Origin: Moorella sp. UBA4076
GTDB lineage: Bacteria; Bacillota; DSM-521; Neomoorellales; Neomoorellaceae
Direction of reading: 5' to 3'
Length of the DNA stretch: 17,194 nucleotides
Assembly: GCA_002383405.1 (NCBI GenBank)
Contig: DFYS01000007.1
Coordinates: forward strand, 1 to 17,194
The translations under genes and the position numbers were made by a program. Of the stretch, positions 6,165-13,553 are shown one piece after another (positions within the stretch are counted from its first letter, which is position 1; every line of letters begins with the position of its first letter). The notes below the pieces were generated by a model, which did no database searches, was not told the origin of the DNA, and saw nothing but the letters and a program-made list of their open reading frames with translations.

Positions 6165-7379
6165 ATGATGCTCAAGAGGATTGCCGCCATTATCCCCATC
6201 CTTCTTATTCTGGCAGCCGGCCTGGCCGGATGCGGCCAGAAGGCAGCCGAGCCGGCGGAGGCTCAGCAGGTGCCGGTGGAAGTGGCCAGGGTTACGCGGG
6301 GCAACATCACCCAGCCCACCCGGGTAACGGGGACAGTCCAGGCGGGGACAACTACCGACGTCACCGCCGCCCTGCCGGGCAAGTTAAAGTCCGTACAGGT
6401 ACAGGTTGGCGACAGGGTCAGCCGGGGCCAGGTAATAGCTGAACTGGAGGATGACGATGCCGCAGCGCGCCTGGCCCAGGCCCGGGCCGCTTTAGACCAG
6501 GCGCGCACTGTCCCGGCCCAGGCGGAGGCCAGCATCAAGCAAGCGGAAGCCAGGTTAAAGCAGGCCGAAGCCCAGGCCCAGCTGGATGAGGCCAATCTCC
6601 AGCGGATCCAGGCCCTTTTCGACCAGGGAGCCGCCTCCCAGCAGCAACTGGACGCTGCCCGTACGGCGGCCGCGGCAAGCAGGGAGAACCTGGCAGCCCT
6701 TCGCGGCGCCCTGGATGCCGCCCGGTCCAGCCTGGCATCCTCTCAGGCCCAGGTCGCCGTGGCGGAGGCGGCCGTGCGTCAGGCCCAGGAAGCCCTGAAT
6801 AACTGTTACATAAAAGCCCCTGTGGACGGGGTAGTGGCCGCGCGCCTCCTGGAACCCGGGGAGACGGCCCAGGGAGCGGTGGTCACCCTGGTCACCAGCG
6901 GTGACCTCCAGGTGGAGATTAATGTAACCGAGGAGGATATAAACTACCTCCCGGCAGGGAAAAAGGTAAGCGTAGCAGTGCCGGCAGCGGGGAATAAGAC
7001 CCTGGAGGGCAGTGTCACCAGCAGCAGCCCGGCTGCCGACAGGAGCACGCGCCTGTATAGTGTGAAGGTGGCTATTGCCAGCGCACCGGCGGAAGTAAAA
7101 CCGGGTATGGCCGCCACAGTGGTTTTCCAGACCAGAGAGGCGCGGGACGCCCTCCTGGTGCCGAAAAATGCCGTAGTCAACCGCAGTGGCCAGAGTATCG
7201 TCTACACGGTTGCTTCCGGCAGGGCCGTGGGCCAGGTGGTTACCACCGGTATCGACGACGGCCGGAACATAGAGATCTTGAAGGGCCTGAACGAAGGAAT
7301 GATCATTATCGTCAAGGGCCAGGACTTTGTCAATGAAGGCCAGCCGGTACAAATAGTAAACGGGGGGCCACAGTCATGA
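6165..7379 (+). CDS. RND efflux membrane-fusion (periplasmic adaptor) lipoprotein
   Basis: Adaptor subunit of an RND exporter, anchored outside the cytoplasmic membrane and coupling to the pump encoded next. The 404-aa protein has a signal peptide ending in lipobox LAGC with Cys23 as the lipidated residue. A lipoyl half-domain (about 55-92, TAALPGKLKSVQVQVGDRVSRGQ) precedes a long Ala/Gln-rich alpha-helical hairpin (about 95-212). The second lipoyl half follows (about 215-245, IKAPVDGVV), then beta-barrel and membrane-proximal domains. The hairpin tip has R147-x3-L151-x6-S158, the signature used for TolC docking in AcrA. GGAGG lies 4 nt before the first ATG and 7 nt before the second (6168), so initiation one codon later is possible. 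Its stop overlaps the pump start as ATGA. Confidence 0.93.
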   Translation: MMLKRIAAIIPILLILAAGLAGCGQKAAEPAEAQQVPVEVARVTRGNITQPTRVTGTVQAGTTTDVTAALPGKLKSVQVQVGDRVSRGQVIAELEDDDAAARLAQARAALDQARTVPAQAEASIKQAEARLKQAEAQAQLDEANLQRIQALFDQGAASQQQLDAARTAAAASRENLAALRGALDAARSSLASSQAQVAVAEAAVRQAQEALNNCYIKAPVDGVVAARLLEPGETAQGAVVTLVTSGDLQVEINVTEEDINYLPAGKKVSVAVPAAGNKTLEGSVTSSSPAADRSTRLYSVKVAIASAPAEVKPGMAATVVFQTREARDALLVPKNAVVNRSGQSIVYTVASGRAVGQVVTTGIDDGRNIEILKGLNEGMIIIVKGQDFVNEGQPVQIVNGGPQS

Positions 7380-10300
7380 GCTGGTCCCAGACAGTTATTA
7401 AGCGCCCGGTAGCTTTAACTATGGTCGTCCTGGTGGTCATCCTCCTGGGCGTGGTGTCCCTGTCCCGCCTGAAGGTCGACCTTTTACCCGAAATGAAGCT
7501 GCCCTACGCGGCTGTGATTACCTCCTATAGCGGTGCTGATCCCGAGGAAATCGAAAAGACGGTGACCCAGCCCCTGGAGGACGCCCTGGGCACAGTCGAG
7601 GGGGTCGAGAATATCCAGTCCATGAGCATGTCCGGGAGCTCCATTATCCTCCTGGAGTTTACCTGGGGCCAGGATACGGATTTTGCCACCCTGGACATGC
7701 GCGAAAAGATTGACCTGATCGAGGGCAGGCTCCCTGACGCTGTCGACAAGCCCATGGTCATGAAGATGGACCCCAATATGTTCCCGGTAATGACCCTGAC
7801 CATGCACGGCGACCTGGACCAGCAGCAGTTGAAAGATATAGCCGAAAACACCGTTAAAAATCGCCTGGAACGCCTGGACGGGGTGGCTGCGGTCAATGTC
7901 ACCGGCGGCCTGCAGCGGGAAATCCAGGTTCTGGTGGACCCGGGCCGCCTGCAGGCCTTCGGCCTCTCGATCAGCCAGGTGGTTCAGGCCCTGCAGGCGG
8001 AGAATATAACCTCCTCCGGCGGCCAGGTGACTGACGCCGGCAAGAAAGTCCTGGTCCGGGTGAACGGGGAGTTTAACAACCTGGACCAGATCCGCCAGGT
8101 GGGCCTGACCACTCCCAGGGGGGTAGTGGTGCGCCTGGGCGATGTGGCTGTGGTCAAGGATACAACAGCTGAGCAGAAACAGTATGCCCTTTACAACGGC
8201 AAGCCGGCCGTCGGCCTGGCCGTCCAGAAACAGACCGACGGCAATACTGTCCTGATAGCCCATGCCGTCAAAGAGGCCCTCGGGGAACTGCAGCAGGAAC
8301 TGCCGCCCGGGGTAATCATCGAACCGGTAATTGACCAGTCCGAGTATATCGAGGCTTCGATCAACACCGTCTACCGGGATATGATTCTGGGCGGCCTGCT
8401 GGCCATGCTGATCATCTTTCTTTTTCTCCGCAGTTTTCGCGGCACTATTATCATCGGCCTGACCATTCCCATCTCAGTGATTACCACCTTTGTCCTGCTT
8501 TATTTCAGCAACATGACCCTGAATATGATGACCCTGGGCGGTCTTTCCCTGGGGATAGGGCGCATGGTCGACGACGCCATCGTCGTTTTCGATAACATTT
8601 ACCGCCACCGCCAGGGAGGGCAGGACGCCATGGCAGCGGCGGCCGCCGGGGCCCAGGAAGTGACCATGGCGGTGGTGGCTGCCACCCTGACGACGGTTGG
8701 GGTCTTTTTGCCTGTTGTTTTTGTTGAAGGCATGGCGGCCCAGATCTTCGGGCCCCTGGCCCTGACAGTCACCTGTTCCTTGATGGCCTCCCTGGCGGTG
8801 GCCCTGTCGGTTACCCCCGCCCTGGCTTCCCGTATCTTGAGGGGCGATCTACCCCCGGAAGCAACGACAGCCCGGGGCTTCCGGCAGCACCTGGTCACCG
8901 GTTTCTGGTTGACCCGGTTGAGTGACTTCTATCGCCGTTTCCTGGCCTGGGCTTTGAACCACCGTAAACTGGTGGTGGCCGCCGTTTTCCTCGTTTTTGT
9001 GGGCGGCCTGGCCCTGATCCCGGCCGTGGGTTTTGAATTTATGCCCCAGACGGACGAGGGGAGCATCAGCATAACCATCGAGTTGCCCCGGGGAACGGAA
9101 CTGGCCACCACGGCGGCCATGACCGACAGGATAGTTAAACTGATCCAGCAGCAACCGGAAATCGAGAGCATCTACCAGGAAGTTGGCGGCGGCGGCGGCG
9201 CGAGTTCCTTTCTGGGGGGCGAAACCCCGGAAATGGCCAATATCAATTTGAACCTGGTAGACTTGAACCAGCGGCAGCGGAGCACCACAGAGGTGGCTGC
9301 GGCCATTCGCCGGTCGGTGGCGGCCATCGCCGGGGCAAAAATTACCGTCACCCCATCTTCTTCTTTGATGAGCGGTGTCGGGATGGCACCGGTGCAAGTG
9401 GATATCCATGGTGATGATCTGGAGGTCCTGCAGGATCTGGCGGCAAAAGTCCAGGAAGCAGTGGCCCGGGTGCCGGGCACGGTAAACGTGGACAGCAGCT
9501 TCACCCGCGGGCGGCCCCAGGTAGAAATCCTGGTCGACCGGGACAGGGCCGCCCTGTACAACCTGGGCGCAGCCCAGATTGCGGCTGCCGTTTCTACCGC
9601 CGTAGGAGGCCGGGTAGCCAGCCGTTACCGGGTCGGCGGCGATGAGTACGACATCCGCGTCCAGCTGCCGGAGGACTGGCGCCAGGATCTAAATGCTCTG
9701 GCCGATTTGACGGTGCCTTCGTCCCTGGGAGCACGGGTGCCCCTGAAAGAAATCGCTACCCTGCAGTTGACCACCACCCCCAACACCATCAACCGTTACA
9801 ACCAGGACCGGGTAGCCAGCATCACCGCCAACCTGGAAAACCGTCCCCTGGGAGAGGTTATCCAGGACATCAGCCGGGAGGTCGCCGGGATCAGCCTGCC
9901 GCCCGGCTACAGCATCGAATTCACCGGCCAGAATGAAATGATGATGGAAACCTTCGGTCAACTGGGGCTGGCCCTCATCCTAGCCATAGCCCTGGTATAC
10001 ATGATCATGGCGGCGCAGTTTGAATCCCTGCTCCATTCCTTTGTCATCATGTTTTCCATCCCGGTAGCCATTACCGGGGTTGTCCTCGCCCTCCTGGCCA
10101 CCGGCCGCAATTTCGACGTGACGGTCTTTATGGGGTGCATCATGCTGGCCGGCATCGTCCTCTCCAACGCCATCATCCTGGTGGACTATATCAACCTCCT
10201 GCGCCGCCGGGGTACGCCGCGCCGCGATGCCATCCTGATCGCCGGTGGCAACCGCCTGCGCCCGATTTTAATGACCGCCCTGACTACCATCCTGGCGATG

Positions 10301-10498
10301 CTGCCCCTGGCCATGGGCCTCGGCGAAGGGGCGGAGATGAACGCCGGCCTGGGAACCGCCGTCATCGGCGGCCTGCTGGCTTCCACGATACTGACCCTGG
10401 TCCTGGTGCCGGTACTCTACACCATCTTTGAAGACCTGGGCCAGCGGCTGTCAAGGCGGTTTCACTTCTCCCGGCGGCAAACGCCGGCCGGAGCATAG
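7376..10498 (+). CDS. RND-family multidrug efflux pump (AcrB/SwrC-like)
   Basis: Proton-driven exporter of hydrophobic drugs or lipids in the cytoplasmic membrane, working with the upstream adaptor. The 1040-aa length fits two repeats of six membrane helices each with a large extracytoplasmic loop. TM1 is at about 11-30. TM4 carries the proton-relay pair Asp399-Asp400 (MVDDAIVVFDN). The second half repeats the plan, with GIVLSNAIILVDYINLL replacing the AcrB TM10 segment that contains the relay lysine. Gram-positive relatives such as SwrC and other clostridial pumps carry a similar N/S-N sequence. The ATG overlaps the adaptor stop, implying translational coupling. Substrate cannot be told from the sequence. 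No outer-membrane channel gene follows. Confidence 0.95.
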   Translation: MSWSQTVIKRPVALTMVVLVVILLGVVSLSRLKVDLLPEMKLPYAAVITSYSGADPEEIEKTVTQPLEDALGTVEGVENIQSMSMSGSSIILLEFTWGQDTDFATLDMREKIDLIEGRLPDAVDKPMVMKMDPNMFPVMTLTMHGDLDQQQLKDIAENTVKNRLERLDGVAAVNVTGGLQREIQVLVDPGRLQAFGLSISQVVQALQAENITSSGGQVTDAGKKVLVRVNGEFNNLDQIRQVGLTTPRGVVVRLGDVAVVKDTTAEQKQYALYNGKPAVGLAVQKQTDGNTVLIAHAVKEALGELQQELPPGVIIEPVIDQSEYIEASINTVYRDMILGGLLAMLIIFLFLRSFRGTIIIGLTIPISVITTFVLLYFSNMTLNMMTLGGLSLGIGRMVDDAIVVFDNIYRHRQGGQDAMAAAAAGAQEVTMAVVAATLTTVGVFLPVVFVEGMAAQIFGPLALTVTCSLMASLAVALSVTPALASRILRGDLPPEATTARGFRQHLVTGFWLTRLSDFYRRFLAWALNHRKLVVAAVFLVFVGGLALIPAVGFEFMPQTDEGSISITIELPRGTELATTAAMTDRIVKLIQQQPEIESIYQEVGGGGGASSFLGGETPEMANINLNLVDLNQRQRSTTEVAAAIRRSVAAIAGAKITVTPSSSLMSGVGMAPVQVDIHGDDLEVLQDLAAKVQEAVARVPGTVNVDSSFTRGRPQVEILVDRDRAALYNLGAAQIAAAVSTAVGGRVASRYRVGGDEYDIRVQLPEDWRQDLNALADLTVPSSLGARVPLKEIATLQLTTTPNTINRYNQDRVASITANLENRPLGEVIQDISREVAGISLPPGYSIEFTGQNEMMMETFGQLGLALILAIALVYMIMAAQFESLLHSFVIMFSIPVAITGVVLALLATGRNFDVTVFMGCIMLAGIVLSNAIILVDYINLLRRRGTPRRDAILIAGGNRLRPILMTALTTILAMLPLAMGLGEGAEMNAGLGTAVIGGLLASTILTLVLVPVLYTIFEDLGQRLSRRFHFSRRQTPAGA

Positions 10499-10677
10499 CA
10501 GGCAAAGCAGGCAGGGGGAGGGGTAAGGCAGGTTCCAGGAGGGCGCCCAGCAGCAGGCAAGGGGACGATTCCCCGAATGGCGGGTTAAGGCTGCGCAAGG
10601 CTGGCACGAAGTCGGCCGGGTTCGTATAAGTATAAGGCGGGAAGTGGCGCCTGAATGCAACCCGACTCACCCCCTGC

Positions 10678-10705
10678 AGCAGGCTAAACATGAATGCCTG
10701 CTTTT
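10678..10705 (+). terminator. Weak hairpin-plus-T4 between pump and regulator
   Basis: AGCAGGC (10678-10684) pairs with GCCTGCT (10696-10702) around an 11-nt loop, followed by TTT. It is a modest terminator or attenuator that could lower readthrough into the TetR gene. The rest of the 255-bp gap (10499-10753) is GC-rich with repeated GCAGGCA words and a GGGGA-CGAT-TCCCC hairpin (about 10561-10574). I see no clear promoter in it, only TATAAG at about 10625 and 10631 without a -35. Confidence 0.4.
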
Positions 10706-10753
10706 GGTAGGAGTCTATTTCGGAAGAAGAAGAAGAAGGAGAAGAGGGCAGCG

Positions 10754-11350
10754 ATGCGTGACAGCGGCGACAAGCGCCAGCATATCCTGGCGGCAGCCAC
10801 CGGGGTTTTTGCCAGCCAGGGATTTTACCAGGCCAAAATAGCCGATATTGCCGCCGCAGCCGGGGTGGGGAAGGGGACCGTCTACGAGTATTTCCGCAGC
10901 AAGAAGGACCTCTTCCAGCAGCTCCTGCTGCACCAGTTGACCGTCTATCTCGATTACCTGCAGGGGGTGGGCCTGCAGGAACAGACCCTGGAGCAGTTCC
11001 TCAACCGCCTCATTAAAGAGAGCACGGGTTATTTCCAGGCGCACCGGGAAATTGCCAGGATTCTTTTGACTGACCACCCGCCCATTGACAGCAGCATTCA
11101 CGACCTGATCGTCGCCGCCCAGCACAAAAAGCTGCACCTGCTGCGGGAGTATTTCCAGGCCGCAGCCGCGCGGGGGGAGATGCGGCCGGTATCGCCCCTG
11201 CTGGTGGCTGTCATGGTGACCGGCACGATCTCCTTGCTGGGCCATTTGATGATTTGCGAGGAAGGCCAGGATATCGATACCGCCGCCGCAGCGGCGGCGC
11301 TGACGGATATTTTATTGTACGGTATTGATCAGGTGCCAGGAGTCTCGTAG
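10754..11350 (+). CDS. TetR/AcrR-family transcriptional repressor
   Basis: Ligand-responsive repressor, probably of the efflux operon upstream. Starting at ATG 10754 gives 198 aa, normal for the family, with GAGGG 5 nt upstream. The longer reading from 10694 adds a Lys-rich leader (FRKKKKKEKR) that comes from a purine-rich ribosome-binding region and overlaps a hairpin. The N-terminal domain shows the classic TetR helix-turn-helix: ILAAATGVFASQGFYQAKIA, then IAAAAGVGKGTVYEYFRSKKDLF (about 32-54). The C-terminal ligand domain is helical and not diagnostic, with an Ala-rich last third. Same strand as the pump, 255 bp downstream. The 20-bp palindrome at 6122-6141 is the natural candidate target. 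Confidence 0.93.
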   Translation: MRDSGDKRQHILAAATGVFASQGFYQAKIADIAAAAGVGKGTVYEYFRSKKDLFQQLLLHQLTVYLDYLQGVGLQEQTLEQFLNRLIKESTGYFQAHREIARILLTDHPPIDSSIHDLIVAAQHKKLHLLREYFQAAAARGEMRPVSPLLVAVMVTGTISLLGHLMICEEGQDIDTAAAAAALTDILLYGIDQVPGVS

Positions 11351-11372
11351 TTAGTTCGTGAAATACTATTGC

Positions 11373-11450
11373 AAAATGGTGGCGTTAAACGGCATTAACC
11401 GGAATCCCTAACCCGGCATAGCCTTAAACCAAACTTTGCCATGCCATTTT
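11373..11450 (+). terminator. Large hairpin after the TetR gene, possible terminator
   Basis: AAAATGGTGGC (11373-11383) pairs with GCCA (11438-11441) and CCATTTT (11444-11450), leaving a 2-nt bulge: 11 bp in all. An inner GGC..CCGG / CCGG..GCC arm can stack inside. TTTTCTTT overlaps the 3-prime edge, so it may end tetR transcription, though the loop is large for an intrinsic terminator. It could equally be a small structured RNA element. Confidence 0.4.
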
Positions 11451-11508
11451 CTTTCCACTTTGCGTCGATCATTGCAACTAAGGTACTAATAAGACAAGGA
11501 ATAAAGCT

Positions 11509-11719
11509 GTCTGCCAGGCTTCAATCAGGCAGGAACTGGCGACGCCGGTTGCCACGATCATCCTGCATCCTGCCTCTGTTTTCAGGGTAGACGCCCATGC
11601 CGCTTACGAGCGGCACCAACAGAAGGATGAAAATGGCAGCGTGGCAGACTTCAATCAGGAACCGGCCTAGCCGGTTCCGACGACCCTCCTGCCTCCTGCC
11701 TCTTGCCTCCTGTCTCTTG
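11509..11719. repeat. Two diverged copies of a hairpin-bearing 60-bp element
   Basis: Copies start with identical CTTCAATCAGG at 11519-11529 and 11649-11659, 130 bp apart. Each then has a stem of type AACyGGC-N3-GCCGGTT (11534-11550; in copy 2 a perfect 9-bp stem GGAACCGGC/GCCGGTTCC at 11658-11678). Each ends in heptamer repeats: CATCCTG twice in copy 1, and five CCTCCTG-like heptamers at 11685-11719 in copy 2. An inverted octamer GTCTGCCA (11509-11516) / TGGCAGAC (11642-11649) brackets the first copy. No coding region is credible here. Confidence 0.65.
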
Positions 11720-11729
11720 AAAAGAAATA

Positions 11730-11755
11730 GCGCGGGGTTTTTCACCCGCGCTTTT
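11730..11755 (-). terminator. Terminator of the 61-aa gene, probably bidirectional
   Basis: GCGCGGG (11730-11736) pairs perfectly with CCCGCGC (11745-11751) around GTTTTTCA. On the minus strand it is followed by TATTTCTTTT, right after the stop of the small gene at 11764. On the plus strand it is followed by TTTTC, so it can also stop transcription coming from tetR. Confidence 0.8.
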
Positions 11756-11763
11756 CGCTCCTC

Positions 11764-11949
11764 CTAGACCACATTTCGCTTGGGAAGCCTGGCCTGGGGC
11801 TCGCTTTTGCTTTTACCCAGTTCAAGCTGCTCGTCAATGTCCATAAGCCTGACAAGCAGGTGGGGCCGTTCCCCTTCCGGGGCATAAGCCCACTGTTCCA
11901 GAAGCGCTTTGCGTTCGCGGAGGAGATTACGCTGGATGTCCTTGAGCAT
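11764..11949 (-). CDS. Small hypothetical protein, 61 aa
   Basis: I do not recognise this protein. It is credible as a gene because the ATG has a near-perfect GGAGG 7 nt upstream, a strong extended -10 promoter lies about 90 bp further up, and a hairpin terminator follows the stop directly. The sequence is charged and predicted helical: helix LKDIQRNLLRERKALLEQW (2-20), a loop with PEGERP (about 24-29), then helix HLLVRLMDIDEQLELGK (30-46) and a basic tail. A two-helix hairpin of this size resembles Spo0E-type phosphatases in shape, but the SQxLD motif is absent, so that name is not supported. No membrane segment or signal peptide. Confidence 0.72.
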   Translation of the reverse strand: MLKDIQRNLLRERKALLEQWAYAPEGERPHLLVRLMDIDEQLELGKSKSEPQARLPKRNVV

Positions 11950-11982
11950 TTATGTGCCTCCTTTCCCTTGATATAAGTAGCC

Positions 11983-12040
11983 CGGGGGAAGGGTCGAGTG
12001 GCAGGATCCTTTTACTAAATTGTATTTTTCGTTTCCCCCG
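11983..12040 (-). promoter_or_regulatory. Inverted repeat in the leader of the 61-aa gene
   Basis: Perfect 8-bp arms CGGGGGAA (11983-11990) and TTCCCCCG (12033-12040) on plus, 42 bp apart. The distal arm coincides with the predicted start of the minus-strand transcript, so the mRNA 5-prime end could pair with a segment about 34 nt before the start codon. An effect on stability or translation is inference. Confidence 0.45.
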
Positions 12041-12045
12041 TAGCT

Positions 12046-12075
12046 ATTATACCATAAAACCGGGTGCTTTGTGAA
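12046..12075 (-). promoter_or_regulatory. Sigma-A promoter of the 61-aa gene
   Basis: On the minus strand TTCACA (12070-12075), 18 bp, then TATAAT (12046-12051) preceded by TGG, an extended -10. Both boxes are close to consensus. The predicted start is about 12039, leaving a leader of roughly 90 nt. Confidence 0.75.
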
Positions 12076-12082
12076 TTATAGC

Positions 12083-12110
12083 TTGAAAAAAGATTGCAAT
12101 TATTTATCTT
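12083..12110 (+). promoter_or_regulatory. Possible divergent plus-strand promoter toward the LCP gene
   Basis: TTGAAA (12083-12088), 16 bp, TATCTT (12105-12110). The -35 is good, the -10 mediocre. It stands back to back with the minus-strand promoter, the two -35 boxes only 7 bp apart. If used, the LCP gene has a leader of about 350 nt. Confidence 0.35.
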
Positions 12111-12465
12111 CGTCGTGACAAAAAATTGATAACAGGAATCTCGCCCCCCGGTGTCGAAATATAGATAGATGCTTTGCTGAGCGACTGCTGCCGGACTGTC
12201 TCTGCCGTAATTGTATTGCCAGCGAGAGCCCGGTGGAGTTGTAGATTGGTGGCTTCTCCACGAAGGTTTCCCGTGTCAGCAGAAGGTTGCCTGCCAGAGC
12301 GCAGGTCTTACGCCTTCCGGGTGAGGCAGGTTACCTTTAGGCGCGCATTTCAAATATAGGCGCGCGGCAGGCGCTGCTTCCTTTGCTTCAGTTAACCAAA
12401 AAATTGTTTTCCGGGGGAACCTGCGGCGGCTTTAGATCGTCTATTACTTTATGGGGGCAGAGTAT
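12111..12465 (+). other. Long non-coding leader region before the LCP gene
   Basis: About 355 bp with no credible gene. It is GC-rich downstream of 12140 and has several potential hairpins: GTGG/CCAC (about 12262-12274), CCTGC/GCAGG (about 12289-12304), TGCCT/AGGCA (about 12287-12328) and GCAG/CTGC (about 12367-12377). The word TAGGCGCGC occurs twice (12338-12346 and 12357-12365). I find neither a T-box sequence nor a pattern I can assign to a known riboswitch. Confidence 0.35.
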
Positions 12466-13428
12466 ATGACAGCATCGAAACAGTACCAAACGGAGTTCTG
12501 GGGGGAGGAGGCGGTTCAGGCCCGGGGACGGCGCCGCACCTCCGTTACCGTGATTTTAGGCATTTTATTGCTGGCTTTCCTGACCTTTGGCGCCTTTGCC
12601 TTTACCGGCTATTACCTGGCCAACCAGTGGCTGGCCGGCAACCTGGCTGCCGGCAAGGGCGACAAGGACGGCAGCGGTATAGCTGAGGCTTCAGCCGGCA
12701 AACCGGAAACCATCCTCCTTATCGGTGTCGACCAACGCCAGCCGCAGGAACCCTCCCGCTCGGATACCATCATCCTGGCCGTCCTGGACCCGGCCGCACC
12801 GCGGGTGGACCTGCTGTCCATCCCCCGCGATACGCGGGTGAAGATTCCCGGCCACGGCTATGATAAGATTAACGCCGCCCATGCCCTGGGGGGACCGGAT
12901 TTGTTGCTGGAAACCATCAACAATTTCCTGGGCAGCCATGTCGACAAATACATGGCGATCGATTTCCAGGGGTTTGAAAAGATCATTGACACCCTGGGCG
13001 GCGTTGATATCGACGTGGACAAGCGCATGCATGTCCCCCTGGAGGACATTGACCTGCAGCCCGGCTTCCAGCACCTGGACGGCCACGACGCCCTGGCCTT
13101 CGTGCGTTATCGCAACGATCCGGAAGGCGATGTCACCCGCGTACACCGCCAGCAGGAATTCCTCCAGGCCCTCATTGACCAGAGCCTGAGATTGGGCATC
13201 ATTCCCAAGATCCCTAAACTGGTAAACGAGATCAACCGCCAGCTCAAGACCAACCTGGATATCAAGGATATGCTTTCCCTGGCCCTCAGCATGAAGAACC
13301 TCGATCGCAGCAACGTCGCCACCCATATGCTCCCCGGGGAAGGCAAATATGTAGGCGATATCAGCTACTACCTGGTCGACCAGAAAAAGCTGGCTGAAAC
13401 CCTGGCGGCTATTCCCAATCTGCAGTAG
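12466..13428 (+). CDS. LCP-family (LytR-CpsA-Psr) cell-wall glycopolymer ligase
   Basis: LCP enzymes transfer glycopolymers such as teichoic acids or capsule from an undecaprenyl lipid carrier to peptidoglycan, on the outer face of the membrane. Starting at ATG 12466 gives 320 aa: a cytoplasmic tail, one membrane helix (about 26-49), a linker, then the LCP domain (about 82-230). Conserved blocks are clear: RSDTIILAVLDP (Arg99, Asp100), SIPRDTRVKIPG (Arg121, Asp122), DKINAAHALGG, the DTLGGVDIDV strand, LDGHDALAFVRYR (Arg214, Arg216) and GDVTRVHRQQ (Arg225, Arg228). ATG 12451 adds five residues but has no ribosome-binding site. 12466 has only GGGGG 8 nt upstream, so the start is uncertain. A TagA-like glycosyltransferase follows 125 bp later. 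Confidence 0.92.
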   Translation: MTASKQYQTEFWGEEAVQARGRRRTSVTVILGILLLAFLTFGAFAFTGYYLANQWLAGNLAAGKGDKDGSGIAEASAGKPETILLIGVDQRQPQEPSRSDTIILAVLDPAAPRVDLLSIPRDTRVKIPGHGYDKINAAHALGGPDLLLETINNFLGSHVDKYMAIDFQGFEKIIDTLGGVDIDVDKRMHVPLEDIDLQPGFQHLDGHDALAFVRYRNDPEGDVTRVHRQQEFLQALIDQSLRLGIIPKIPKLVNEINRQLKTNLDIKDMLSLALSMKNLDRSNVATHMLPGEGKYVGDISYYLVDQKKLAETLAAIPNLQ

Positions 13429-13553
13429 ATACCTGCGCTCTCGTCTTCACCGGTAGCGTGGCGGCCCGGCGCTCAACCGGCAATACAGCAGCTTATACTT
13501 ACTGAGGAGCCGCTCATTACAGCGAAGCGGTAATAGCAAGGGGATCATATTTT

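Noticed and set aside
6555..8263. Long minus-strand frames opposite the adaptor and pump genes (6555-7352 and 7484-8263).
   Set aside because: They are shadows of well-supported coding genes, lack ribosome-binding sites and show no recognisable domains.
11521..11745. 74-codon minus-strand frame with a hydrophobic middle.
   Set aside because: It would start with GTG inside a terminator hairpin, and its RQEARGRRQE segment is just the translation of the heptamer repeats.
11764..11949. Calling the 61-aa protein a Spo0E-like phosphatase.
   Set aside because: Size and helix-loop-helix shape fit, but the diagnostic SQxLD motif is missing.
12174..12359. 61-codon plus-strand frame in the LCP leader.
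   Set aside because: No ribosome-binding site, Arg/Ser/Cys-rich composition without domain features, and it overlaps several hairpins.
12111..12465. T-box or known metabolite riboswitch upstream of the LCP gene.
   Set aside because: No T-box sequence, no terminator/antiterminator pair and no riboswitch core that I recognise; kept only as an unassigned leader.
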